A stretch of DNA of 64,000 nucleotides from Photobacterium sp. TY1-4 (GTDB taxonomy: Bacteria; Pseudomonadota; Gammaproteobacteria; Enterobacterales; Vibrionaceae), in assembly GCF_025398175.1 (NCBI RefSeq), contig NZ_CP099734.1, positions 930,001 through 994,000 of the forward strand. The letters are read 5' to 3'. Below the pieces are notes generated by a model, which saw nothing but the letters and a program-made list of their open reading frames with translations, was not told the origin of the DNA and searched no databases. The position numbers and the translations under genes are program-made. Positions 27,297 to 35,855 of this stretch are shown piece after piece (positions within the stretch are counted from its first letter, which is position 1; each line of letters opens with the position of its first letter).

Positions 27297-27481
27297 GGTT
27301 GACTCCTTTCCATGGATGGTTCATCACCCGTTCGTTGGGTATGTCGTGATGGTTATCAAAAAGATCTAAAATTGTAACAGATTAGATTCAAGACGATTCT
27401 CCGCCGGAATGAAACCGGTATTAATGGGAATATGCTTTGCATATTTTCAAGGCCCATGCCGGACGGAGACGGAGGTTGGCG

Positions 27482-27817
27482 ATGAGACGAATCGTGGCAA
27501 TGGGGCTGATCGTGGTATTGCTGACTACGGTGTTGTTGATTGGTTTTGTTGTGGTCGGCAGTGTGGCGGCAAAAGAAGACAAAGCTGCCTATCAGCATTG
27601 CGTGCTGACCCATGTGTCCGGGGTAGAAGACAGTTTAGCTGCCAATTTAATGACTTACGCCTGCCATCGCCTGTATATCGATAATTTTATGTTGTCGGCG
27701 GAAGATGAAGGGTACTTTCAGTGTTTGCTGACTTACTTACCGGAGGCAAAACAACAGCAGGTGACTTTGCTGGTCCGACAAACCTGTCATCAGCAGCATC
27801 GCAGCTTGTTTCGTTAA
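27482..27817 (+). CDS. small exported or membrane-anchored protein with four cysteines
   Basis: Not recognised. The 111-residue frame starts with a basic end and a strong hydrophobic stretch (about 5-28), which could be an uncleaved anchor or a signal peptide ending near SVAA. The rest has four regularly spaced cysteines (in QHCVLTH, YACHRLY, FQCLLTY and QTCHQQH), suggesting two disulfides in the periplasm. GGAGG lies 7 bases before the ATG at 27482, supporting real translation. It stands alone, convergent with znuB. Confidence 0.6.
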   Translation: MRRIVAMGLIVVLLTTVLLIGFVVVGSVAAKEDKAAYQHCVLTHVSGVEDSLAANLMTYACHRLYIDNFMLSAEDEGYFQCLLTYLPEAKQQQVTLLVRQTCHQQHRSLFR

Positions 27818-27821
27818 GGGA

Positions 27822-27845
27822 GCGCCAGCTGACAGCAGCTGGCGC
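27822..27845. terminator. hairpin between the small exported protein gene and znuB
   Basis: A perfect 10-bp stem GCGCCAGCTG / CAGCTGGCGC with loop ACAG separates two convergent genes. Neither side has a T run, so termination would need Rho or the hairpin may just protect 3' ends. Confidence 0.5.
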
Positions 27846-27854
27846 GGCGGGAAA

Positions 27855-28637
27855 TTACTCGGTGCGTTTGAACTGACAAAGCATGAACAGGGCTGCGGCT
27901 GCGACCACAACCGACGGACCGGCCGGGGTGTCATAATGCCACGACATCATCAGCCCCAGTACCACGGCTATCGCGCCAAACACTGAGGCCAGAGCTGCCA
28001 TTTGTTCCGGGCTTTGCGCGAATCGGCGTGCTGTAGCGGCCGGGATCAGCAGCAGTGATGTGATGATCAGGGCGCCGACGAACTTCATCGCGACCGCAAT
28101 TACCAGCCCGACCATCAGCATCAGTATCAGACGCATCAGATCGACATTGACCCCCTCGACCTGGGCCAGCTCTTCGTTGATGGTCATCGACAGCATCGGG
28201 CGCCACAGTGTGAACAGCAAGGCGAAAACCACCAGGCCGCCGCCGTAAATCCACAGTAGATCGTGCGTCGTAACAGCCAGCAAATCCCCGAACAGGTAGG
28301 CCATCAGATCAATCCGGACATGGTCCAGAAAGCTGACGGCGACCAGGCCGAGGGACAGGGCGCTATGGGCCAGGATCCCGAGTAGGGTGTCGGTGGCAAC
28401 CACCTTTTGTTTTTGCAGGCTCACCAGAATCACCGCCAGGGCGAGACAGCAGATCACCAACGCCAGATTGAGGTTGATATTGAGCAAAAAGCCCAGCGCA
28501 ATGCCGAGTAACGAGGCATGGGACAGGGTGTCGCCGAAATAGGCCATCTTGCGCCAGACGACAAATGAGCCCAGCGGTCCGGCCAGGGCGGCGATACCGA
28601 GACCCGCGAACAGGGCCGGCAGAATCAATTCAAGCAT
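27855..28637 (-). CDS. znuB: zinc ABC transporter permease
   Basis: Inner-membrane subunit of the ZnuABC high-affinity zinc importer. The 260 residues have about seven to eight hydrophobic segments and the ABC-3 family pattern ([20 protein letters not shown], a coupling-region signature). It follows znuC by 9 bp on the same strand. Expression should be controlled by the Zur box at 29439. Confidence 0.95.
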   Translation of the reverse strand: MLELILPALFAGLGIAALAGPLGSFVVWRKMAYFGDTLSHASLLGIALGFLLNINLNLALVICCLALAVILVSLQKQKVVATDTLLGILAHSALSLGLVAVSFLDHVRIDLMAYLFGDLLAVTTHDLLWIYGGGLVVFALLFTLWRPMLSMTINEELAQVEGVNVDLMRLILMLMVGLVIAVAMKFVGALIITSLLLIPAATARRFAQSPEQMAALASVFGAIAVVLGLMMSWHYDTPAGPSVVVAAAALFMLCQFKRTE

Positions 28638-28646
28638 GGGTGTTTC

Positions 28647-29408
28647 TTATGCCTCGTTGTGGTGATGCTGACATGGACCGACCGGGCTCCCGGCAAGGTC
28701 ATGCTCATGATTATGATGGTGGTGGTAGAGCGCCAGTTGTTCGCTCTGCTGCGTGCCGAACAAGGCGACATACGACGGATGGCTGGTAATGGCATCCGGC
28801 GCGCCGGAACAACAGACATGGTGATGCAGGCAGATCACATGGTCCGTTTTGGCCATCACCAGATGTAAGTCGTGCGAGACCATTAAAATAGCGCAGTTGA
28901 GTTGATCGCGCAGGGACTGGATCAGGCTGTAGAGCTCCAATTGGCCATTCACATCGACCCCTTGTACCGGCTCATCCAGCACCAGCAAATCCGGATGCTG
29001 CAGTAATGCCCGCGCCAGCAGAACGCGTTGGGTTTCCCCCCCGGAGAGCGCATGCATGTTGCTGTGGTGCAGATGCAGGCCACCGACCAAGGTCAGGGCT
29101 GCCTGAATTTCATCGGGTCGGTAGCGACCGGCCAAACGCATAAAGCGATCCACCGTCAATGGCAGTGAGGTGTTGAGTTGCAGTTTTTGCGGGACGTACC
29201 CGATCCGCAGCCCACGTGCCCGGATCACATGGCCGCTGCTGGGCTTGCACAGTCCGGTGATCACCTTGACCAAAGTCGATTTACCGGCACCATTGGGACC
29301 AATCAGGGTGGTGATCTGGCCACGGGCCAGTTGGAAGGAAACTTGGTCAAGGACGTGTCGATCCGCGAAGGTTACGGTAACCGCCTGTAATTCAACTAAG
29401 GTTGTCAT
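28647..29408 (-). CDS. znuC: zinc ABC transporter ATP-binding protein
   Basis: ATPase of the ZnuABC importer, 253 residues. Walker A is GPNGAGKST (about 38-46), the signature LSGGETQRV, and Walker [13 protein letters not shown]. The C-terminal tail is rich in histidine (HHHHNHEHD, then QHHHNEA), a plausible cytoplasmic zinc-binding or sensing extension seen in several ZnuC proteins. No clear ribosome site precedes the ATG. The gene diverges from znuA across the Zur box. Confidence 0.96.
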   Translation of the reverse strand: MTTLVELQAVTVTFADRHVLDQVSFQLARGQITTLIGPNGAGKSTLVKVITGLCKPSSGHVIRARGLRIGYVPQKLQLNTSLPLTVDRFMRLAGRYRPDEIQAALTLVGGLHLHHSNMHALSGGETQRVLLARALLQHPDLLVLDEPVQGVDVNGQLELYSLIQSLRDQLNCAILMVSHDLHLVMAKTDHVICLHHHVCCSGAPDAITSHPSYVALFGTQQSEQLALYHHHHNHEHDLAGSPVGPCQHHHNEA

Positions 29409-29438
29409 AAAAAAGTACGTCAGGGAATTGCCAAAACG

Positions 29439-29459
29439 AGATGTTATAATATAACATCT
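29439..29459. promoter_or_regulatory. Zur box between znuC and znuA
   Basis: A perfect palindrome with arms AGATGTTATA and TATAACATCT around a central A. It matches the gammaproteobacterial Zur box (GAAATGTTATA-N-TATAACATTTC) at nearly every position. On the plus strand it contains TATAAT (29445-29450), a likely -10 for znuA, so zinc-loaded Zur should block both divergent promoters. Confidence 0.88.
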
Positions 29460-29500
29460 TTGGTCTGGGTTTGTAATTAATAATCGCTCTGGAAAATATT

Positions 29501-30394
29501 ATGCGCCGATTTTTTGCCTGTTGCAGCATTCTTGCTGTGCTGTTTTCATCTTCCGTCATGGCCCAAGAATTAAAAGTGGTCACGACCGTCAAGCCGCTTG
29601 GGCTGATTGTACAAGCATTAACCGATGGCGCTGCCCAGACTGATATTCTGTTGCCGCCGGGGACATCCCCGCATGATTATGCACTGCGCCCGTCTGATAT
29701 GCAGAAGCTGAATGAAGCCGATCTGGTGATCTGGGTCGGCCCGGAGCTGGAAACCTTTTTGGTGAAGGTTCTGGCTGAAAAAAGCCAGAATCTGGCGCTG
29801 ACGGCTCAGGCTTCAATTGACCTGCACCATTATGAAGAGCCCGGGGTGGTGGACCACGGGGACCATTCACACAGCCATGATGGGGTCGATCCGCACGTGT
29901 GGCTGGGGCCGGTTCAGGCAATTCAAGCGGCAAAGGTCATTTCTGGGCAGCTTGTCAAATTAGATCCATTGAATAAAAAGGCCTATGACGATAACCTTGC
30001 GCAGTTCGTCGCAGCAGTGGAGCAAATCACCACCGCCCTGCGCCAGCAACTCAAGCCACTGGGTGATCGCGGCTACTATGTCTTCCACGATGCATATGGT
30101 TATTTTGAGCAGACGTTCGCGCTGAACAAATTAGGGCATTTTACCGTGAATCCGGATCGTCGTCCGGGTGCGAAAACGTTGGTATCGATTCGTCGGGCAC
30201 TGAAAGCGGAAGAAGCGGTCTGCGTATTCAGTGAGCCGCAGTTTTCACCAGCCGTCGTGAAAAGCGTCGTCCGTGGCACAAAGGTTCATATCAGTACCCT
30301 GGATCCGATGGCAACGGAGATTGCCGAAGGGAAACAGGGATATGTCCAGTTCTTAACCGAATTAGGGCAGAGTTTTACCAATTGTCTTAAATAA
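29501..30394 (+). CDS. znuA: periplasmic zinc-binding protein
   Basis: Captures zinc in the periplasm and delivers it to ZnuB. The 297 residues begin with a signal peptide ending near SSVMA (about residue 21). Zinc ligands are expected from PHDYALRPSD, DPHVWLGP and VFHDAYGYF. The His/Asp-rich loop between the first two is short (HGDHSHSHDG). GGA precedes the ATG. mepM starts 3 bp after its stop. Confidence 0.96.
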   Translation: MRRFFACCSILAVLFSSSVMAQELKVVTTVKPLGLIVQALTDGAAQTDILLPPGTSPHDYALRPSDMQKLNEADLVIWVGPELETFLVKVLAEKSQNLALTAQASIDLHHYEEPGVVDHGDHSHSHDGVDPHVWLGPVQAIQAAKVISGQLVKLDPLNKKAYDDNLAQFVAAVEQITTALRQQLKPLGDRGYYVFHDAYGYFEQTFALNKLGHFTVNPDRRPGAKTLVSIRRALKAEEAVCVFSEPQFSPAVVKSVVRGTKVHISTLDPMATEIAEGKQGYVQFLTELGQSFTNCLK

Positions 30395-30396
30395 TA

Positions 30397-31797
30397 ATGA
30401 AAATACTCAGGGCGACAGCCTTTTCGATAAAAAAGTTACCCCGCCAGCACCGGATTGCGCTTTTCTCAACATGTGCCGTAGTCGTGGCACTCACGGTATG
30501 GCAACCCACCTCGCCGTTGCCGCAGACGGCACCCGGGCAGCGTACCAGCGTTGATATTCCGCTGGGCGCCCTGGATGTCCTGTCTAACCAGCGTCATCAG
30601 GAAGCCTCTGTCGCCCGGGCTCAGCCTGAGCCGCTGATTGAAGAAAACAGTGAGCCACTCGGTGCCGTACTCGACCCGGAAGACCCGGAGTTCCTGGCTC
30701 CGAAGGATGAGCTGGAGCAGCAATTGGCGCAGGTGACCGATGTCGCCCATACCCACAAGGTCGAGCCGGGGGAAACCCTGGGCGCAGTGTTTGAGCAATA
30801 CGGCCTGCCGCAGGCGGATATGTACCGCCTGATTGCCGTCAACCGTTCGATTCAGAACCTGCGGGTCGGCCAGCAGTTGGAGTGGTCGGTTGACGACGAT
30901 GGCCGGGTGAAAGAGCTCAGCATCAAGCGTAGCGCCAAGCTCACCGACAGTTTTACCCTGACGGCAAAGGGTTATCAGTTCAAACAGCTGGAAGAGAGCG
31001 GTGAGCTGAAACCTGTGGTGCTGACGGGCCGAATTTCAGGCAGTTTCTATCAGTCGGCCCGGGCAGCCGGATTAAGTCCCTCGCAAATTCAGACCCTGGT
31101 TCAGGCCCTGCAGTGGCGGTTTGATTTCGGTCGCGAAGCCCGAAAAGGCGACCGTTTTGCGGTGACCGTGGAGCGGGAGTTTATCGACGGCAAAGCGGTC
31201 TCCCGCGGTGACGTGAAGGCACTGTATTATTTGAGCGGTCGTCGGGAAGTCTTCATCATGCGCCATGATGACGGCGAATTTTATGATGAAGAAGGGCGTA
31301 GCCTGAACCGGGCGCTGCGCCGCTATCCGTTGGCTAAGCGCTATCGCATCAGTTCACCGTTCAATCCGCAGCGGCTGCACCCGATCACCAGGCGGACGTC
31401 TCCGCATCACGGTACCGATTTTGCCACCCCGATTGGAACGCCGGTTCTGGCGGCCGGAGACGGTGTGGTGGTGAAAGCCAGCAAGCATTCACTGGCCGGT
31501 AACTATGTGGTGATCAAGCATGGTCGTGAATATACGACCCGCTACCTTCACCTGCACCGCCTGCTGGTGAAGGTCGGTGACAAAGTCACCATGGGGCAGC
31601 GGATTGCGCTGAGCGGAAACACCGGCCGCTCCACCGGGCCGCATCTGCATTATGAGCTGCTCAAGAAGAACCGGGCGGTCAATGCCATGAAAGTCCCGCT
31701 GCCTCAGGCTGCACCTGTGCCGAATTCGATGCGTGGTCGATTCGTCCAGAATGCCCAGAATGAACGGCAGAAACTGCTGGCAGTGATGCCGGGTTGA
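30397..31797 (+). CDS. mepM: MepM-like peptidoglycan endopeptidase (M23)
   Basis: Zinc-dependent DD-endopeptidase that cuts stem-peptide crosslinks so the wall can grow. The 466 residues contain an OapA-type N-terminal motif (LPRQHRIALF) with a membrane segment (about 20-36). A LysM-like domain follows (about 125-170, HKVEPGETLGAVFEQYGL), then a C-terminal M23 domain with zinc ligands H337 and D341 (HHGTD) and H418 in HLHYE (H416-H418). It starts 2 bp after znuA with no obvious ribosome site of its own, so it is probably translated and transcribed with znuA and falls under Zur. Confidence 0.93.
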   Translation: MKILRATAFSIKKLPRQHRIALFSTCAVVVALTVWQPTSPLPQTAPGQRTSVDIPLGALDVLSNQRHQEASVARAQPEPLIEENSEPLGAVLDPEDPEFLAPKDELEQQLAQVTDVAHTHKVEPGETLGAVFEQYGLPQADMYRLIAVNRSIQNLRVGQQLEWSVDDDGRVKELSIKRSAKLTDSFTLTAKGYQFKQLEESGELKPVVLTGRISGSFYQSARAAGLSPSQIQTLVQALQWRFDFGREARKGDRFAVTVEREFIDGKAVSRGDVKALYYLSGRREVFIMRHDDGEFYDEEGRSLNRALRRYPLAKRYRISSPFNPQRLHPITRRTSPHHGTDFATPIGTPVLAAGDGVVVKASKHSLAGNYVVIKHGREYTTRYLHLHRLLVKVGDKVTMGQRIALSGNTGRSTGPHLHYELLKKNRAVNAMKVPLPQAAPVPNSMRGRFVQNAQNERQKLLAVMPG

Positions 31798-31801
31798 TGA
31801 T

Positions 31802-31830
31802 AAAGCGCACATGAGTGCGCTTTTTTTTTA
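31802..31830 (+). terminator. terminator after znuA-mepM
   Basis: AAGCGCAC-ATGA-GTGCGCTT (31803-31822) followed by a run of T. Confidence 0.92.
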
Positions 31831-31892
31831 TGCCTTACCACTCAATTTATAAATCCTGGTGACCAAAAAGTGCGGTGGTCCTGCATAATGGT

Positions 31893-31913
31893 CGAACGAT
31901 GTACACGCGTTCG
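31893..31913. promoter_or_regulatory. possible operator upstream of the hybrid sensor gene
   Basis: CGAACG (31893-31898) and CGTTCG (31908-31913) form a dyad around TGTACA, 22 bp before the sensor start. Only its symmetry supports it. Confidence 0.25.
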
Positions 31914-31934
31914 CGGTATTAGTATTTTCTTCGC

Positions 31935-34900
31935 ATGATAAACGCCCTGGTCACCTTATTATTGTTGTTGTCTGTGTGGACCTACAGCGGAGCTGCTGTG
32001 GCGCAGCCAGGCACCGAATATGTGTTTTATCCGCTGCCTTATCAAGATGGCGGCAGCTTTGTCACGCCGGTCAAAATGTTCAATAACCCGGCTGGTGGCC
32101 TGTGGATCCTGGATGTCCGGGGCGAGCTGCTGTTCTATGATGGCCGTGCGCTGAAAAATGTGACGGATGCGAAAGGCCAGTTAATCACCGGCGTCAAAGA
32201 TGTTGCGATGGTGGCGCAGACACTGTGGTTAGTGATTGATGGGGCCGGCTATACGTACTCCCCGGCAACGCTGCAATTACGCCGTTTGCCGATCACCCAT
32301 AGCAATTTACGGTTTGTTGAAGTTCAGGGGGACACGGCCTGGTTTGCCGCTCAGGAAGGCTTGGTGGCTTTTCAGCGACCGGTCGGGCGGGCAACGTTTT
32401 ATCCCTATCCGAACAATGAAACGGTGACCGGTCTGTTCAGTTCGGGGCAGTCGCTGTTTATTGCCGTGGAGAAAGGGGCATATGAGTTCACCGCGCGTCA
32501 GTTCTCAGATGCTGTGCTGTATCCGGAGCAAAAGGTGACAGCAGTGTTCACCGATAGCCGGCAACAGCTGTGGTTCGGCACCCAGCGTGGCCTCTATGCG
32601 TCGCGCAATACCCAGCATGAGCAATCCCGCCAACATATCAGGCTCGATAATTTACCGATTTCCGCAATCAGCGAAACTTCGGCCGGGCTGTGGGTCGGGA
32701 CGCTGGACGGGCTGCGCTTGCTGGATCTTCAGGGGCAGACGCTGAATCATTTCCAGGCCCGGAGCCGTGATTTGATGTCGCTGCACGGTAATCACATTAC
32801 GGCTTTGCTGGTTAATGACCGGGATGGGTTGTGGGTCGGGACCAATCAAGGGCTGAATTACTCCTCATCCAAAGTCGATATCTTCAAGCTGCGCCCGTAC
32901 GGGGCCGGGCTGAATGCGCTTCCGGCCAGCCAGATCAATGATATGGTCGAGCTGGCCGATGGGTCGATTTGGCTTGCCAGTGACAACGGGCTGGTGGTGT
33001 TGAATGACCAGCTGGAAGAGATCCGCCATCTGCCGCAGCTCGGTCCGATCCAACACATGGCCTACCGTGACGGTACACTGTGGCTGGCTGCCAATGAGAG
33101 GTTACTGGTGTATTCCGTGGCGACGCACTCCTGGTCGTCGGTTGCGCTGCCGAGTCGGGTACGGCCCGGTGCGATCACCAATTTGCTGGTGGATCACTTT
33201 AATTCGGTTTGGATCGGCAAGCATTCGCGGCTCTATCGCTACTGGCCGGACTCCGGGGAAGTGAATGCATTCGGCCAACACTGGATTCAGGCCCCGCACG
33301 GCAGTGAGTTGATCACCACCTTGTTTGAAGATCGCCAGAAGCAAATCTGGGTCGGGACGGATTATGCCCTGTATCGGTTTGATGCCGGCCGCTTGCAAGT
33401 GGTGGCGTCTGCCAAGGCCCAGGGCGGGGTGACTGAATTATTTGAAGATAAGCTGGCGCGATTGTGGGTGGTGAATAACCACAGCCTGCAATATCTCGAG
33501 AGTCGTCAGCCGGTGTCGCTGCAACCGGCACAGCTGAATGATCAGCATGCCCGCCTGTACTGTATGATCGGCGGCAATGGCGGCAATTGGATTGTGTCGA
33601 GCCAGGGGATTTTGTCCGTTGCTTTTTCCGGTGTATTGCAGCAGCATTTACGGCCGCCCGTCGGTCTGATCAGCACCGAGTTCTATGCGCCGACCTGTCA
33701 GCGGCTGCGCTCGGGCGCTTTACTGATCGGCGGCCGGAACGGTCTGATGATGGTCGAGCCGGGCAAGCTCTTGGATGCCAGCAAAAAGCTCATTTCGGTG
33801 ATCATGAGTGAAATCTATATTGATCACCAACTGGTCCGGCAGGGTGGGGCCACAGCTCCGGTCCTTGAACTGCAGCAGGGGGCCTCTCTCAGTATTCGTG
33901 TCGGGGTATTGCCTTTTTCCGGGATGCGTCAGTTGCAATATCGTTTGCTGGGCAGCTCGGAAGAGTCCTGGCAGTCGTTTCATGATTCCATGCTTTACTT
34001 TGATCAACTGGATGCCGGAACTTACCATCTTCAGGTTCGTTTGGCCGGGACCGGTGCATCCGGTGCCGTGATGGTGGAACTGCCGTTTCGGGTCCAGCCC
34101 CCTTGGTTTATCTCGCCGTTGCTGGTGACGTTGGCGATTGCCTGTCCGGTTCTGCTGATCCTGGGGCTGACCCTCTGGCGGATCCGGGTAAAACAGCGGG
34201 AGCAACTGGCGGTGCAGCAGTCGGTGTTTCGGAACACCGCTCAGATAGAACTTGAAAAAAAACAGTTGTATGCCAGTAACCTGCATTTAAAGCAGGTCTT
34301 GCAGATGCGCCAAAATTTTATGGCGCAGTTACATCAGGAGCTGAGCACGCCATTTACCCTGATCCAGGATTTAATGCCGCAGTTTCAGGCCAGTAAATCC
34401 GGGGAAGGGGCACAAACGCTGCAAGTGGCGACGCAGCGGATTGAACACTCGCTTCACTTGGTTGAGGAATTGCTCAAGCGTGATACCAAGGCGTTTATGA
34501 CGCCGGAACATATCTGTGTTCAGCTGATCACACCGGTGATTAAAGCGTGCTGTATGAGCTGGCAGTACGAGGCTGAGCGTAAGCAAATCGCGCTGTCACT
34601 GGAAGATGAAACCCGGGGCGTGAGTGTGAAGATAGCGCCTTTTCACCTGGAGATCATGCTGGGGAACTTGTTGTCGAATGCGCTGAAATATACCTCGCAT
34701 CAGGGGACGATCAGCGTGGTAGTGAAAACCCGGGGAGAGCGGCTGGTCCTCTCGGTCAGCGACACCGGCAGAGGGATGTCCGAAACCCTTAAAGAGAAAG
34801 TCTTCGACAGTTACAGTCAAGCGACGGAACCGGTGCGTCCGGATGCGGCAAAGTTGGCGTCGGGATTCGGCTTAGGGCTCAGCACGGTGAAACAGCTGGC

Positions 34901-35405
34901 AGAATCCTATGGCGGCGAAGTATCGGTGATTAGTTACCAGGGGATCGGCAGTGAATTCATACTCAGTTTACCCCTGTATCAGCAGACGGCCGCACCATCG
35001 CAGGTACCGGTGCCTGTGGCCACTGCTGCATCCAGTGCGCCTCAAATTCTGATTGTGGCGTCCGAACCTGAGGTGCTTGCCTGCCTGACGGCGCTTCTCC
35101 AGGCCTATTCTTGTCTGGAGGCCCATGATGGCTATGAGGCTGTGATCCTGGCCAAGCATCATTGTCCGCAACTGGTGATCTGCGATCAGGATATCCCGGG
35201 CTTGCGCGGCGACGTGGTCGGGGAGCGCCTGGCTCAGGAGATGCCTGAAGCTGACTACTATTTCATCCTGTTGGTCGATCCCTCCGATCAACGCCGGCAG
35301 GCATACCCTGTCGCCTCCCGTTACTGCAAGCTGACCAAGCCGCTGGATCCGGTCGCAGCCCTCGAGCTTGTCGAGCAGCGACTTCCCGCCTCGGTGACGG
35401 TTTAA
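31935..35405 (+). CDS. propeller-type hybrid sensor histidine kinase with degenerate phosphorelay residues
   Basis: A 1156-residue membrane sensor. A signal peptide (1-23) leads into a periplasmic beta-propeller with repeated LWxGTxxGL-type motifs (for example LWFGTQRGLYA, LWVGTLDGL, LWVGTNQGLNY, IWVGTDYALY). A Y_Y_Y-like domain follows (about 630-720), then one transmembrane helix (about 725-747), an HisKA-like helix (about 790-850), an intact-looking HATPase domain (NLLSNALKYT, SDTGRGMS, GFGLGLSTVK) and a C-terminal receiver (about 1035-1150). The H-box reads LHQELSTP where LSHELRTP is usual, so the phosphoacceptor position is Q801, with H800 one residue early. In the receiver the acidic pair is replaced (IVASEPE), but D1084 and the KP lysine remain. 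No ribosome site was seen. It sits between znuA-mepM and feoABC; no DNA-binding partner is adjacent. Confidence 0.85.
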   Translation: MINALVTLLLLLSVWTYSGAAVAQPGTEYVFYPLPYQDGGSFVTPVKMFNNPAGGLWILDVRGELLFYDGRALKNVTDAKGQLITGVKDVAMVAQTLWLVIDGAGYTYSPATLQLRRLPITHSNLRFVEVQGDTAWFAAQEGLVAFQRPVGRATFYPYPNNETVTGLFSSGQSLFIAVEKGAYEFTARQFSDAVLYPEQKVTAVFTDSRQQLWFGTQRGLYASRNTQHEQSRQHIRLDNLPISAISETSAGLWVGTLDGLRLLDLQGQTLNHFQARSRDLMSLHGNHITALLVNDRDGLWVGTNQGLNYSSSKVDIFKLRPYGAGLNALPASQINDMVELADGSIWLASDNGLVVLNDQLEEIRHLPQLGPIQHMAYRDGTLWLAANERLLVYSVATHSWSSVALPSRVRPGAITNLLVDHFNSVWIGKHSRLYRYWPDSGEVNAFGQHWIQAPHGSELITTLFEDRQKQIWVGTDYALYRFDAGRLQVVASAKAQGGVTELFEDKLARLWVVNNHSLQYLESRQPVSLQPAQLNDQHARLYCMIGGNGGNWIVSSQGILSVAFSGVLQQHLRPPVGLISTEFYAPTCQRLRSGALLIGGRNGLMMVEPGKLLDASKKLISVIMSEIYIDHQLVRQGGATAPVLELQQGASLSIRVGVLPFSGMRQLQYRLLGSSEESWQSFHDSMLYFDQLDAGTYHLQVRLAGTGASGAVMVELPFRVQPPWFISPLLVTLAIACPVLLILGLTLWRIRVKQREQLAVQQSVFRNTAQIELEKKQLYASNLHLKQVLQMRQNFMAQLHQELSTPFTLIQDLMPQFQASKSGEGAQTLQVATQRIEHSLHLVEELLKRDTKAFMTPEHICVQLITPVIKACCMSWQYEAERKQIALSLEDETRGVSVKIAPFHLEIMLGNLLSNALKYTSHQGTISVVVKTRGERLVLSVSDTGRGMSETLKEKVFDSYSQATEPVRPDAAKLASGFGLGLSTVKQLAESYGGEVSVISYQGIGSEFILSLPLYQQTAAPSQVPVPVATAASSAPQILIVASEPEVLACLTALLQAYSCLEAHDGYEAVILAKHHCPQLVICDQDIPGLRGDVVGERLAQEMPEADYYFILLVDPSDQRRQAYPVASRYCKLTKPLDPVAALELVEQRLPASVTV

Positions 35406-35624
35406 CCCGTCACTCACACTGGATGAGCGGTTCAGGTTCGGGATCGGTTAACCCCGTTTTTCCGGACCATTGCGCATCTGCGTGCCATGCAAAATCCATA
35501 TAATCAATATGGCTATTTATTGATATCGTGATGATTTATTGACGTAAGACAAAGCTCGACATGTTTCAAACTGTAAAATTGCAACTAGTAATGAAAACAA
35601 TTATCAATAAGGTGTGGCGTAAAT
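35406..35624. promoter_or_regulatory. feoABC upstream region with Fur box
   Basis: A Fur-box-like 19-mer (35587-35605) matches the GATAATGATAATCATTATC consensus at 14 of 19 positions, 20 bp before feoA. Upstream are a 6-bp dyad (CCATAT/ATATGG, 35496-35512) and TTGAT half-sites (around 35520) that could be part of an FNR site, but no full TTGAT-N4-ATCAA is present. Iron repression is likely. Confidence 0.65.
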
Positions 35625-35855
35625 ATGAAACTGTCAGAGTTGTCATGCGGGAAAAGCGGGAGGGTGACGGCCATGTCCGCCTTGCCGACAGCGACCCGAA
35701 AAAAATTGATGGTCATGGGGATGCTGCCGAATACGGAGGTCACGGTCGTGCGACTCGCGCCGCTGGGCGATCCGCTGCAGGTTCGGGTGCGCGGTGTGGA
35801 TATGGCCCTGCGTAAGCAGATCGCTGCGGCAATTGAAGTGGAGGTGCTCTCATGA
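35625..35855 (+). CDS. feoA: ferrous iron transport protein A
   Basis: A 76-residue SH3-like cytoplasmic partner of FeoB needed for Fe(II) uptake. The family segments LMVMGMLPNTEVTVVR, APLGDPLQVRVRG and the final MALRKQIAAAIEVE are clear. AAGGTG precedes the ATG by about 9 bases. The stop overlaps the feoB start (ATGA), so the two are translationally coupled. Confidence 0.95.
   Translation: MKLSELSCGKSGRVTAMSALPTATRKKLMVMGMLPNTEVTVVRLAPLGDPLQVRVRGVDMALRKQIAAAIEVEVLS

Noticed and set aside
35515..35545. Possible FNR site upstream of feoA
   Set aside because: TTGAT half-sites occur, but no full TTGAT-N4-ATCAA with acceptable mismatches was found.
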